22,664 nucleotides of DNA from Acidiphilium sp. CAG:727 (lineage in GTDB: Bacteria > Bacillota > Clostridia > Christensenellales > Borkfalkiaceae), in assembly GCA_000437515.1 (NCBI GenBank), contig FR898473.1:1-22664 (forward strand), read 5' to 3'. The position numbers were made by a program, and so were the translations under genes. Shown piece after piece: positions 15,883 to 22,664 of this stretch (its first letter is position 1; each line of letters starts with the position of its first letter). The notes below the pieces were generated by a model that was not told the DNA's origin, did not search any database, and saw only the letters and a list, made by a program, of their open reading frames with translations.

Positions 15883-15931
15883 TGCAACTTTTTGTCGCTA
15901 AAAACCGCTTATGCAAACCGAAAAAGTTGCA
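15883..15931. repeat. 11-base inverted repeat in the spoIIGA divergent region
   Basis: TGCAACTTTTT (15883-15893) and AAAAAGTTGCA (15921-15931) are perfect inverted copies separated by 27 bases. The right arm lies in the -35 position of the promoter for the gene at 15990, and the left arm lies upstream of the spoIIGA promoter. It could be a two-site operator or a looping element; no regulator is identified. Confidence 0.6.
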
Positions 15932-15946
15932 TTACGCAAGAGAGTT

Positions 15947-15955
15947 TGTTATAAT
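15947..15955 (+). promoter_or_regulatory. Extended -10 promoter for the transcarbamylase-like gene
   Basis: TG-T-TATAAT (15947-15955) is a consensus extended -10. The -35 position holds only TTGCAT at 17 bases spacing (3 of 6), so the TG extension or an activator at the inverted repeat would matter. Transcription would begin near 15962, and AAGGAG at 15979-15984 precedes the ATG by 5 bases. Confidence 0.65.
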
Positions 15956-15989
15956 GATTATATCGAAAAAGTCGTTTTAAGGAGTTTTT

Positions 15990-16898
15990 ATGGATATAAA
16001 TCACTATAAACCCTACGGTACGCTTAACAAAAAACATCTGATTTCACTCGAAAACTACACCGAGGAAGAGATTTACGAAATATTAAAAAGGGCGAACGAT
16101 ATTGCCGAAAGATTAGACGCGGGCGAAAAGCAGTCTTCGTTGAAAAATAAATACGTATATCTGATTACCAAAAGCGGATTTTCGAGGTCGAGAATAGCAT
16201 TTGAAACGGCAGTTACCAAGTTATCGGGTACGTTCACCGTTTCGTCGCTGCCGGGAGATAAAATAGATTCGGTTCTGACGGATTCGCTGTCTATGCAAGC
16301 AATAGCATATTACGGCGTCGACGCCGTCGTGGTCAGAACGGATATTACCGCAGACGCGGAAACGCTCGATAAACACGTAGATTTGCCGATAATAAACGCA
16401 AATCCGAAAAGCGGACCTTTGGAAGCGTTATCCGCCCTTTCGACGGTATGGGAAAAGAAAAACAGACTTTCCGGGCTTAAAGTCGCAATGGTCGGCAACC
16501 CTTCGGTCTTTGCGGAAAATTATCTGTACGCTTTCGTAAAATGCGGAGCGGACGTTACGGTAATCTGTCCGAAAGAACTCTACCCCGACGAAAAAATCAG
16601 AAATTATTGCGCTCAATACGGAGATTTAAGCGTAACCGACGATTTGACCGCGGGGCTTAAAGACGCCGACTGCGTATTCGTTTCGGACGACGCGACTATG
16701 AAAGAATACGCTTTGACTCCCGATAAGTTATTCGTAGCAAAACCTACGGCTTTGATTCTTCATTCCCTTCCGATTACGAAAGAAAACTCGCTTATGAGTG
16801 AAGAAGTCGCAACTTCGCCGAACTTCGCAGGGTTGCGACTTGCCGAAAATTTACAAAAGATCATTATGGCGGTTCTCGATTTACTCGTGGCGAAATAA
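15990..16898 (+). CDS. Transcarbamylase-fold protein lacking key catalytic residues
   Basis: This 302-residue protein aligns by eye along its full length with ornithine/aspartate carbamoyltransferases, but signature residues are replaced. The carbamoyl-phosphate motif STRTR reads FSRSR (64-68). The HPxQ motif reads GPLE (142-145), losing the His and Gln. The ornithine-site HCLP reads HSLP (258-261). The late ENRxH Arg is Leu in ENLQK (286-290). The framework remains: KLSG, a conserved Arg at 116, ICPKELYPD and the C-terminal helix. I infer a pseudoenzyme, or an enzyme with a different substrate, rather than ArgF or PyrB. No arginine or pyrimidine genes are nearby. It is complete, has a good ribosome site and its own terminator, and is divergent from spoIIGA. 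A sporulation link is only positional. Confidence 0.8.
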   Translation: MDINHYKPYGTLNKKHLISLENYTEEEIYEILKRANDIAERLDAGEKQSSLKNKYVYLITKSGFSRSRIAFETAVTKLSGTFTVSSLPGDKIDSVLTDSLSMQAIAYYGVDAVVVRTDITADAETLDKHVDLPIINANPKSGPLEALSALSTVWEKKNRLSGLKVAMVGNPSVFAENYLYAFVKCGADVTVICPKELYPDEKIRNYCAQYGDLSVTDDLTAGLKDADCVFVSDDATMKEYALTPDKLFVAKPTALILHSLPITKENSLMSEEVATSPNFAGLRLAENLQKIIMAVLDLLVAK

Positions 16899-16918
16899 TT
16901 CCGGTCGACGTACGAAAG

Positions 16919-16959
16919 CCCCGCTTTGCGATAATCGCAAAGCGGGGGCGCATTTTTTT
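16919..16959 (+). terminator. Intrinsic terminator after the transcarbamylase-like gene
   Basis: A 13-base perfect stem, CCCCGCTTTGCGA (16919-16931) with TCGCAAAGCGGGG (16935-16947), has a TAA loop and is followed, five bases on, by seven T (16953-16959). It ends the transcript of the gene stopping at 16898. Confidence 0.9.
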
Positions 16960-17004
16960 GTTGGCGAGCGGGGCCGAATTTTTATGTAGGCGACCCTTAG
17001 CCAT

Positions 17005-17023
17005 GCCGGACACGGCGTATAAT
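17005..17023 (-). repeat. Weak copy C of the intergenic repeat
   Basis: Plus text GCCGGACACGGCGTATAAT shares GCCGGACA and a TATAAT-like end with the better copies but has an altered middle. It lies 12 bases downstream of the Na/Pi cotransporter stop, in the same orientation as the other copies. The 16960-17035 gap holds nothing else I can name. Confidence 0.3.
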
Positions 17024-17035
17024 CAGTCGTTATAT

Positions 17036-18718
17036 TTATTGAAGTTCTTCTACCGTATGGGCGATAAACGTAATATGATCGCCGACACGTTCGAGATTGG
17101 ACACGAGATTGATAAACACCGCGCTCGATTCCGGCGGACAACTTCCGTCGTTAAGGCGTTTTATATGTCCGTCGATAAGCGACCTTCTCATGCCGTCTAC
17201 CATGTTTTCTTTTCTTTCGAGATCGTCGAAGCGCGTCTTGTCGAAGGTTTCGAAAATCACTATCGCAATCTTATACATTTCGGCGAGCAAGCCGTACATC
17301 GACTTCAAATCTTTGAGTACGCTGTCGGAAAATTTAAGGTTCTTTTCTACGTAAGAGCGTGTATATTTTACGAAGTTGTCCGAAATTTCGGAAATACGCA
17401 ACATATCGCCTATCGCATGGTACATTATAGAAATTTTCTGATCGTCGTGTACCGACACGTTTTCCCCCGAAACCTTTATAAGATAATCGGTAATCTGTTT
17501 GGAAATAAGCGTTATGTCTTCGTTTTCGGCGTTTATATCCTCCGCAAGGGACGTATCGCGATTCATAAAGGCATCGAAAGATTTGCCCAAAACTTCCATA
17601 CACTTATCGCCCATGGCGATCGTTTCTTTCTGCAGTTGCGCAATCGCTACGGTCGGCGTACTTAAAATACGTTCGTCCATATACGTGATATGCATTACTT
17701 CTTTCTGTTTTTTATCCCTTATCAATAATTCCGTTATCTTAACGATATATCTGGTAATCGGCAGAAAAATTAACGTGCAGATCGAATTGAACGCCAGATG
17801 GAACAACGCAAGTTGCATACGCGCGGACATCTTCGCTTCGCCGAAGTCGATGAGAGGTATCCAGAAATCCTGCATAAACCCGCTCCAGATAGCAAGTATT
17901 ATAAGGAACAATACCGAACCGCAGAAGTTAAACAGAAAGTGAATAAGCGCGGCGCGTTTGGCGTTCGTGGTCGCGCCCATGGAACTTATAAGCGCGGTTA
18001 CGCAAGTACCTATATTAGTGCCGAGTACTATGTATAAAATGGCGTTGCCGCCGCTGCCTATCTGTATGCCCGCGGTCAGCATCGAAAGCAAAATGGCGTT
18101 TACCGCCGTAGACGACTGCATTACCGCCGTTATCAACGCGCCTATGAACATAAGAACGATCGGTTCTAAAAAGGTGGGATTGATTTTGGCTTTTAAGGCG
18201 TTTTGCAGCGCGACGTTTTCTTTCAGCGCGCCGCTGCAAGCCGAAATTATAGTCAGACCGAAAAAGACGAGCCCGAAGCCTGCCGCCGTCAGTCCCCAAC
18301 TCTTTACCTTACCGTTTTTGCACACCATCGCGACGAAAATCCCGACGAAAGCGAGTACCATAAAATAGATACCGATATTCGCCATACCTACGGCAAGAAG
18401 AATAGTCGTAACCGTCGTGCCGATATTCGCGCCCATTATGATAGCCGTTGCCTGCGCGAGCGTCATCATGCCCGCGTTGACGAAACCGATTACCATAACC
18501 GTGGTCGCGCCGCTCGACTGCATTAGTATCGTCGCGCCTGCGCCTATACCGACGCCCGCCAACTTACTTTTGGAAGTTTTGTCGAAAAGTTTTCTTAAAC
18601 CTTTATTCGCAACTCGTTGCAGGTTCTCGGACAGGAGTTTGAAGCCTATCAGAAACGCGCCGAGCGCGGCAAGCATATAGAAAATCAGTTCGTATTCCGC
18701 GTTTAAGGAGATTACCAT
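17036..18718 (-). CDS. Na+/phosphate cotransporter family protein with PhoU-like C-terminal domain
   Basis: This is a member of the NptA/PNaS family, 560 residues. Two inverted membrane repeats each contain the QSS signature: MQSSGATTVMVIGFVNAGMM near residue 61 and MQSSTAVNAILLSMLTAGI near residue 200. Both are followed by GANIGTT or GTNIGTC segments characteristic of the family. About eight to nine helices fill residues 1-330. The C-terminal 220 residues form a soluble helical PhoU-like domain, with a matching ERVGDHI-type end (NLVSNLERVGDHITFIAHTVEEL). Known relatives move phosphate with sodium. AAGGA sits 8 bases before the ATG. It appears monocistronic, with a candidate promoter at 18737-18765. 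Confidence 0.93.
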   Translation of the reverse strand: MVISLNAEYELIFYMLAALGAFLIGFKLLSENLQRVANKGLRKLFDKTSKSKLAGVGIGAGATILMQSSGATTVMVIGFVNAGMMTLAQATAIIMGANIGTTVTTILLAVGMANIGIYFMVLAFVGIFVAMVCKNGKVKSWGLTAAGFGLVFFGLTIISACSGALKENVALQNALKAKINPTFLEPIVLMFIGALITAVMQSSTAVNAILLSMLTAGIQIGSGGNAILYIVLGTNIGTCVTALISSMGATTNAKRAALIHFLFNFCGSVLFLIILAIWSGFMQDFWIPLIDFGEAKMSARMQLALFHLAFNSICTLIFLPITRYIVKITELLIRDKKQKEVMHITYMDERILSTPTVAIAQLQKETIAMGDKCMEVLGKSFDAFMNRDTSLAEDINAENEDITLISKQITDYLIKVSGENVSVHDDQKISIMYHAIGDMLRISEISDNFVKYTRSYVEKNLKFSDSVLKDLKSMYGLLAEMYKIAIVIFETFDKTRFDDLERKENMVDGMRRSLIDGHIKRLNDGSCPPESSAVFINLVSNLERVGDHITFIAHTVEELQ

Positions 18719-18736
18719 TTAATATTCCTTTCAGAA

Positions 18737-18765
18737 ATTATAAAGAATTGCGCTGAAATTGCAAA
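18737..18765 (-). promoter_or_regulatory. Candidate promoter of the Na/Pi cotransporter gene
   Basis: On the minus strand a perfect -10 TATAAT (18737-18742) is preceded at 16-17 bases by TTGCAA or TTTGCA (18759-18765), a moderate -35. Transcription would start about 12 bases before the start codon, which leaves room for the AAGGA site. Confidence 0.5.
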
Positions 18766-18814
18766 AAAATGCACTATTTGTTATTGTACCTCATTTCACG
18801 CAAAATAGCAACCG

Positions 18815-18862
18815 ATAAACGAGCGTTTTCGACATTTTTTACTCTCGAATTTGCTCGTTTAT
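18815..18862. other. Long imperfect hairpin in the cotransporter/tRNA-Leu gap
   Basis: ATAAACGAGC (18815-18824) pairs perfectly with GCTCGTTTAT (18853-18862). Inside, after a symmetrical three-base internal loop, TTCGA (18828-18832) pairs with TCGAA (18845-18849). No T-run follows on plus, and nothing points to a gene product. It could be an operator, a small RNA segment or chance. The rest of the 227-base gap holds the two flanking promoters. Confidence 0.4.
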
Positions 18863-18902
18863 AAAAAATAGAAAGACAAGCGATTAAATTCGGCAAAAAC
18901 GA

Positions 18903-18931
18903 TTGACAAAAAAGACAAAATGTTTTATGAT
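18903..18931 (+). promoter_or_regulatory. SigA promoter of tRNA-Leu
   Basis: Consensus -35 TTGACA (18903-18908) and -10 TATGAT (18926-18931, one mismatch) are exactly 17 bases apart. Transcription would begin about 8 bases before the mature tRNA end, a typical stable-RNA layout. Confidence 0.9.
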
Positions 18932-18945
18932 TTACTACGTTGCAC

Positions 18946-19032
18946 GCGGGTATGGCGGAATTGGCAGACGCGTAAGATTCAGGTTCTTATGACCGCAAGG
19001 ACGTGCAGGTTCGACCCCTGTTACCCGCACCA
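18946..19032 (+). tRNA. tRNA-Leu(CAG)
   Basis: The acceptor arms GCGGGTA (18946-18952) and TACCCGC (19022-19028) pair fully, and the CCA end is encoded (19030-19032). The anticodon stem TAAGA/TCTTA encloses loop TTCAGGT, giving anticodon CAG, which reads CTG. The T arm contains GTTCGACCC. A long variable arm, about 87 bases total, fits a class II leucine tRNA. It has its own strong promoter and a terminator 10 bases downstream. Confidence 0.96.
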
Positions 19033-19041
19033 GACGAAAAT

Positions 19042-19078
19042 AAAACGAACCCGAGAGAAAATCTTGAGTTCGTTTTTT
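19042..19078 (+). terminator. Intrinsic terminator after tRNA-Leu
   Basis: AAAACGAAC (19042-19050) pairs with GTTCGTTTT (19068-19076), with further inner pairing and a small loop. The 3' arm runs into six T (19073-19078). Confidence 0.8.
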
Positions 19079-19089
19079 CGAATCGGATG

Positions 19090-19107
19090 CCGGGCAAGAA
19101 TAATACG
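19090..19107 (-). repeat. Intergenic repeat copy D (before lipoprotein gene)
   Basis: Plus text CCGGGCAAGAATAATACG matches the copy at 20304-20321 except for one base. It lies 33 bases before the lipoprotein start and does not follow a minus-strand gene, unlike copies B and E. Confidence 0.65.
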
Positions 19108-19139
19108 AACCTTGCCAAAACGCCGGAAAGAGGTATACA

Positions 19140-20246
19140 ATGAAAATTAAAAAAACACTTATAGCCCTGCTTACAATTCTGACTTTCGCTTTCGGCGTGT
19201 TTACTCTGCCCGGTTGTTCGCGCAAAACGACCGTACCGTCCGCCAAAAAACACTCCGTATCGGTTTCTTCGACGGGAGAATGTATAATTTCGGTAGATAA
19301 AACCAAGGCGGAATTCGCCGAAACGGTTACAGTTACACTTGATCTTAAAACAACGGACAAATACGTCGAAAAAGTAACTTACAACGGAAAGGAAGCAAGT
19401 AAACGATCCGAAACCGTTTACGACTTTCTTATGGGCAACGACGACGTAACCGTCGCCGTCGAACTTAAAGAATATCAACAACTTCTTATTTCACCGAACG
19501 GCTTCGCGACTTACCTTACCGGTAACCCCGATACGTTGGCGAAAAACAACGGCGAAGTAACGCTCAACGTATCCTTGAACGGAAGTTATATGACTATCCT
19601 TTATTGGGAAATAAAATCGACGAATCAGGCGGTAATCCCCGGCTCAAGTATAAAATCTAACGGTGACGCTGCCGACGACGGAGCGATTTCGGCGATAACT
19701 CAGACGGCGAGCACGAGTAACTTCATCACGGCGCTTCAGATTAAAATCGACACCGATAAAATAGCAAGCGGAAAAACGTTCCTTCTTATATCTCTTCAAA
19801 ACGGAAATACGCCGTCGCAAAAAGCAAATCTCGTAGTGCCGATTACCGTCGCCGAAGAAATCGTTACCGTTAAATGGAGCGAACGATTGATTTTCGACGT
19901 ATCAGACTTGCCGCGCGACCTTCAACAATGTAAATTCAACGTATACGTAAACGATTTCGATTTCGTTCCGGGCAGCGACAACAAGGAAATTCAGAAATTC
20001 GAACAGATTTCGGCGGACTCCGACGGCAAAGTTTCTATCAATGTAGAATACGTTCCGGGTCGCAGATATTACGTGGCTTTCTGGGTTATAAACAAAGACG
20101 GCAGTACCACTTGCTATAAACTTCTCGACACGGTCGGTTCGGGATCAAGCAGTACGGGATATAACCAATTGAAAAACGCTATGCTTACGTTCATCTCCGA
20201 CGGAGTAACGCTGAATTTAACCGTCACCGACGAAATAATTCATTAA
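19140..20246 (+). CDS. Secreted lipoprotein of unknown function
   Basis: This 368-residue protein has a type II signal peptide: basic MKIKK, a hydrophobic stretch, then lipobox LPGC with Cys26 as the expected lipidated residue. The mature part is Ser/Thr/Asp/Lys-rich and predicted mostly beta by its alternating pattern. Residues about 38-112 (ending in LMGNDDVTVAVELKEY) resemble repeat modules of Gram-positive surface proteins that end in a MPxxDVTVxAxF-like strand. Residues 113-240 and 241-368 look like two further beta domains I do not recognise. I see no enzymatic motif. AGAGG lies 7 bases before the ATG. It has no obvious promoter of its own after the tRNA terminator; readthrough or a weak promoter must serve. 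A strong hairpin follows. Confidence 0.8.
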   Translation: MKIKKTLIALLTILTFAFGVFTLPGCSRKTTVPSAKKHSVSVSSTGECIISVDKTKAEFAETVTVTLDLKTTDKYVEKVTYNGKEASKRSETVYDFLMGNDDVTVAVELKEYQQLLISPNGFATYLTGNPDTLAKNNGEVTLNVSLNGSYMTILYWEIKSTNQAVIPGSSIKSNGDAADDGAISAITQTASTSNFITALQIKIDTDKIASGKTFLLISLQNGNTPSQKANLVVPITVAEEIVTVKWSERLIFDVSDLPRDLQQCKFNVYVNDFDFVPGSDNKEIQKFEQISADSDGKVSINVEYVPGRRYYVAFWVINKDGSTTCYKLLDTVGSGSSSTGYNQLKNAMLTFISDGVTLNLTVTDEIIH

Positions 20247-20257
20247 ACGACAAACCG

Positions 20258-20298
20258 AATTCCCCCGTCCGAAAATCTTTCGGACGGGGGAATTTTCA
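20258..20298. terminator. Bidirectional terminator between lipoprotein and MATE genes
   Basis: A perfect 17-base stem, AATTCCCCCGTCCGAAA (20258-20274) with TTTCGGACGGGGGAATT (20278-20294), encloses an ATC loop. Short T-rich ends occur on both sides, so it can serve both convergent genes. Confidence 0.88.
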
Positions 20299-20303
20299 TT
20301 ATA

Positions 20304-20321
20304 CCGGACAAGAATAATACG
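20304..20321 (-). repeat. Intergenic repeat copy E (after MATE gene)
   Basis: Plus text CCGGACAAGAATAATACG. On the minus strand it begins at the base right after the MATE TGA, the same placement as copy B after the dgt TAG. Confidence 0.65.
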
Positions 20322-21710
20322 TCATTCTTCGATTTCGAGGTCTTCGAGTTCCTGCGCGTTTTGAATCTTTTGCGGAGTTTCATGGAATTTATCCCACTTG
20401 ATCGTCGCGTAAAACAGGATGGAAACGATTGCCGCAACGGTCCAGCCTATCGGCCACGAAATCCAGACGCCCGTCGTTCCGAGCGCGGTACGCGCGAGAA
20501 TTTCGGCAAGAGCAACCCTTAAAACCAAATCGGTAAAGGTTGCCGTCATAAATTTTTTCATCAAACCCGCTCCGCGTAAAATTCCGTCGGCAACGAGTTT
20601 TGCCGCGACTACGAAATAGAACGGCGAAACGATACGCAAAAACAACACGCCCGTATCCGTTGCCGCGCCCGTAGGACTTTCAAGAAATACGTATACGAGC
20701 CATTTACCCGCAAATTCATAGAGAATAACGAGCGGAAGACAAAGCGCCCACACGAGTTTAAGCCCCGCGCGAAATCCCGCCTTTATACGGTCGTATTGAG
20801 CCGCGCCGAGATTCTGCGCCGTAAAGTTGGATATGCCGTTTCCGAGCGTCGTAAGCGAAGTAATAATCATATTATTCAACTTGATAGCCGCTGAATAACC
20901 CGCCATGACGACGGCTCCGAAAGAGTTGATAACGCTTTGAATTACTATGTTGCCGACGGATATAAAACTCTGTTGTAAAATACTCGGAACGGCTATAATC
21001 GCGAATCTGCCCAGAAGTTGCCACGAAAAGATTCCGACTTTTCCGTTCGTTTTAATCTTTCCGAGTTTAACGAATATTACGACTATCGCAAGGACGCAAC
21101 TCACGCCCTGACAAATAAACGTCGCCCACGCCACGCCCGAAACGCCCATTTCGAAAGCGGTTACGAAAAGTATATCCGCGCCGATATTGGCTATCGACGA
21201 ACACGCAAGAAAAACGAACGGGGTTTTCGAGTCGCCGAGCGCTGAGAAAATACCCGTTGCGACGTTGTACAAAAAGACGAAAGGCAATCCGAAAATATAA
21301 ATATCGAGATAGAGTTTCGAATCCGCGAATACTTCTTTCGGAGTTTTTATAAGTTTCAAAAGTCCGTTGCAGAAAATTATTCCGCCAGCCATAAGAAACA
21401 GGCACATCGCGCAACTTGCGATCAACGCGGTATAGATAGAGGTTTTAAGATCGTTATACCGCTTCGCTCCGAACAGTTGCGCCGCAAGTACCGAACAACC
21501 TATATTGCACCCGAATGCGAACGCAATGAAAATCAAAGTGATTTCGTAACTGTTACCTACCGCCGCAAGAGCGTTGTCGCTTATAAACTTACCCGCGACG
21601 AAACTGTCGGCTATGTTATATAACTGCTGAAATATAATGCTTCCGAACAGCGGCAGGCAGAACTTACACAGAACGCTTTCCGGTTTTCCGACCGTCAGAT
21701 CTTTATTCAT
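20322..21710 (-). CDS. MATE family efflux transporter
   Basis: This 462-residue multidrug and toxic compound extrusion family protein uses a cation gradient to export small organic molecules. About twelve helices are arranged as two related halves. The family start LPLFGSIIFQQLYNIADSFVAGKF occupies residues 19-42 and the half-repeat begins near IIAVPSILQQSFISVGNIVIQSVIN, residue about 237. DinF/NorM-like loops such as ALAAVGNSYE are visible. The substrate is unknown. The GGAG site lies about 11 bases before the ATG, a rather long spacing. It is divergent from the LysR gene, with overlapping promoters, and a repeat copy plus a strong terminator lie at its 3' end. Confidence 0.94.
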   Translation of the reverse strand: MNKDLTVGKPESVLCKFCLPLFGSIIFQQLYNIADSFVAGKFISDNALAAVGNSYEITLIFIAFAFGCNIGCSVLAAQLFGAKRYNDLKTSIYTALIASCAMCLFLMAGGIIFCNGLLKLIKTPKEVFADSKLYLDIYIFGLPFVFLYNVATGIFSALGDSKTPFVFLACSSIANIGADILFVTAFEMGVSGVAWATFICQGVSCVLAIVVIFVKLGKIKTNGKVGIFSWQLLGRFAIIAVPSILQQSFISVGNIVIQSVINSFGAVVMAGYSAAIKLNNMIITSLTTLGNGISNFTAQNLGAAQYDRIKAGFRAGLKLVWALCLPLVILYEFAGKWLVYVFLESPTGAATDTGVLFLRIVSPFYFVVAAKLVADGILRGAGLMKKFMTATFTDLVLRVALAEILARTALGTTGVWISWPIGWTVAAIVSILFYATIKWDKFHETPQKIQNAQELEDLEIEE

Positions 21711-21753
21711 CGGTGGTATATCTCCTTTTTTTATAAAAACTATAAAATCTCTC

Positions 21754-21782
21754 TTGACTTTTTTCGACCCACATATTATAAT
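21754..21782 (+). promoter_or_regulatory. SigA promoter of the LysR gene
   Basis: -35 TTGACT (21754-21759, one mismatch) and consensus -10 TATAAT (21777-21782) are 17 bases apart. Its -10 shares four bases with the oppositely directed -10 of the MATE promoter. Confidence 0.85.
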
Positions 21783-21803
21783 CCGTTTGTCGATATATGT
21801 AAA
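21775..21803 (-). promoter_or_regulatory. SigA promoter of the MATE gene
   Basis: On the minus strand, -35 TTTACA (21798-21803, one mismatch) and -10 TATAAT (21775-21780) are 17 bases apart. Polymerase cannot occupy this and the LysR promoter at once. Confidence 0.82.
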
Positions 21804-21810
21804 ATACTTA

Positions 21811-21833
21811 TTTTATATGATTGATATATAAAA
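21811..21833. promoter_or_regulatory. Dyad that may be a LysR-type operator
   Basis: TTTTATAT (21811-21818) and ATATAAAA (21826-21833) are perfect inverted arms around GATTGAT. The site is within the LysR gene leader and just upstream of the MATE -35, a position suited to activation of MATE and repression of lysR. It is AT-rich, so chance is possible. Confidence 0.4.
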
Positions 21834-21857
21834 AAGATATTGTCGGCGGAGCAAAAA

Positions 21858-22664
21858 ATGTACGTAAGTTACGACTATTACCGAATTTTTTATTACGTTG
21901 CCAAATGCGGCAATATAACGCAGGCGGCAAGAATTTTATTCAACAACCAACCGAACCTTACGAGGGCAATAAAAACGCTCGAAGGAGAACTCGGTTGTCC
22001 GCTGTTTATCCGCAACAATCGCGGAATGAAATTGACGCCCGAAGGCGAAAGGCTTTTTAACCACGTGCGCGTAGCGATCGAAAATCTCGAACAGGGCGAA
22101 GAGGAAATCGTTGAAAGTCAGAACTTAAAAACGGGTTCGGTTTTCGTCGCGACGAGCGAAGTCGCCCTGCACTCCGTACTTCTGCCGGCGTTAAAAAAGT
22201 ATCGGGCGTTATACCCCGGAATACGGCTTAAAATAAGCAACCATTCCACTCCGCAGGCGGTAGACGCCATTAAAAACGGCATTGCGGATATCGCCGTCGT
22301 AACGACCCCGACTCTGCCGTCCGCCGCAATCGAAGAAACAACCATACGGAAATTCAGAGAAGTAGCGATATGCAGCAACGCTTTTAAGGAACTCTGCGGC
22401 AAAAAAGTAAGTTTTGCCGAACTTCTCGAATACCCCGTAGTCGCGCTCGGCACGCAGACGAAGTCTTACGAGTTATATTCGGAATTTTTTGCCAAAGTCG
22501 GGCTTCGCTACCGCCCGGAAACGGAAGCCGCCACGGCGGATCAGATCGTTCCTATGGTTAAAGCCGATCTCGGAATAGGGTTCGTTCCGCAGGATTTTAT
22601 AAACGGCGCGGACGGAATAAATATAATCGAAACCGAAAAGCCCCTGCCCGAACGCGAAATACGG
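21858..22664 (+). CDS. LysR family transcriptional regulator (3' end outside window)
   Basis: This regulator, open to the window edge (269 codons visible), begins MYVSYDYYRIFYYVAKCGNI. The winged helix-turn-helix is in residues 1-60 (NITQAARILFNNQPNLTRAIKTLEGELGCPLF, then RNNRGMKLTPEG). A linker helix and a periplasmic-binding-protein-like effector domain follow from about residue 90. The segment ADLGIGFVP near residue 245 is typical of LysR effector domains. The family is usually about 290-300 residues, so some 25-30 are missing. GGAG lies before the ATG. The divergent, promoter-sharing layout with the MATE pump makes that gene its most likely target. The inducing ligand is unknown. Confidence 0.94.
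   Translation, partial: MYVSYDYYRIFYYVAKCGNITQAARILFNNQPNLTRAIKTLEGELGCPLFIRNNRGMKLTPEGERLFNHVRVAIENLEQGEEEIVESQNLKTGSVFVATSEVALHSVLLPALKKYRALYPGIRLKISNHSTPQAVDAIKNGIADIAVVTTPTLPSAAIEETTIRKFREVAICSNAFKELCGKKVSFAELLEYPVVALGTQTKSYELYSEFFAKVGLRYRPETEAATADQIVPMVKADLGIGFVPQDFINGADGINIIETEKPLPEREIR

Noticed and set aside
15893..15899. TGTCGCT as a second Spo0A box
   Set aside because: Two mismatches to TGTCGAA, and it lies in the spacer beside an inverted-repeat arm; too weak to call.
16958..17665. 235-codon open frame on the plus strand
   Set aside because: It is antisense to the Na/Pi cotransporter's PhoU-like domain and shows no motifs.
18935..19481. Minus-strand open frames across tRNA-Leu and the lipoprotein start
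   Set aside because: They run through a certain tRNA and a certain signal peptide on the other strand, so they are shadows.
1..22664. CRISPR array, IS element, prophage or attachment site
   Set aside because: No regularly spaced repeats, transposase, integrase or phage structural genes were seen on either strand.

Overview
The window looks like chromosomal DNA of an endospore-forming Clostridia-type Firmicute. It carries the sporulation pair spoIIGA-sigE, the spore maturation genes spmA-spmB, a primary sigma factor directly after dnaG, and the Bacillus/Clostridia order dnaG-sigA-trmK-nif3. I cannot place it below class level from sequence alone. Genes are tightly packed, most lie on the minus strand, and there is no IS element, phage gene or CRISPR array. 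No stretch longer than about 230 bases lacks a gene.

Layout, left to right. (1) 6-4119, minus: metG-tatD-radical SAM-rsmA, with 1-4 base overlaps or short gaps, probably read from a promoter at 4178-4206. (2) 4252-5318, plus: spmA-spmB, overlapping by 4 bases. (3) 5322-7935, minus: an MFS transporter with a large inserted soluble domain, then a GIY-YIG domain protein. (4) 8043-14149, minus: dgt-dnaG-sigA-trmK-nif3-zinc ribbon protein, a DNA replication, transcription and tRNA modification cluster. (5) 14300-15828, minus: spoIIGA-sigE, closed by a strong terminator. (6) 15990-16898, plus: a transcarbamylase-fold protein that has lost most active-site signatures, divergent from spoIIGA. (7) 17036-18718, minus: a Na/Pi cotransporter with a PhoU-like tail. 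(8) 18946-19032, plus: tRNA-Leu(CAG) with a near-consensus promoter and a terminator, then an unknown lipoprotein. (9) 20322-21710, minus: a MATE efflux pump, divergent from a LysR regulator that runs off the window. Their two promoters share one -10 region.

How the parts work together. SpoIIGA is expected to process pro-SigE in the mother cell. The spoIIGA upstream region carries a -35/-10 pair 22 bases apart with a Spo0A-box-like sequence over the -35, recalling the B. subtilis spoIIG promoter. SpmA/SpmB act later, in spore core dehydration. The LysR protein probably controls the MATE pump.

Most worth following up: the transcarbamylase-like pseudoenzyme and the inverted repeat in front of it; a short intergenic repeat (about 18 bases, three good and two weak copies, all in the same orientation); the 22-base-spaced spoIIGA promoter; and the unfamiliar N-terminal domain of the GIY-YIG protein. 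I saw no clear multi-gene system of a wholly new kind.
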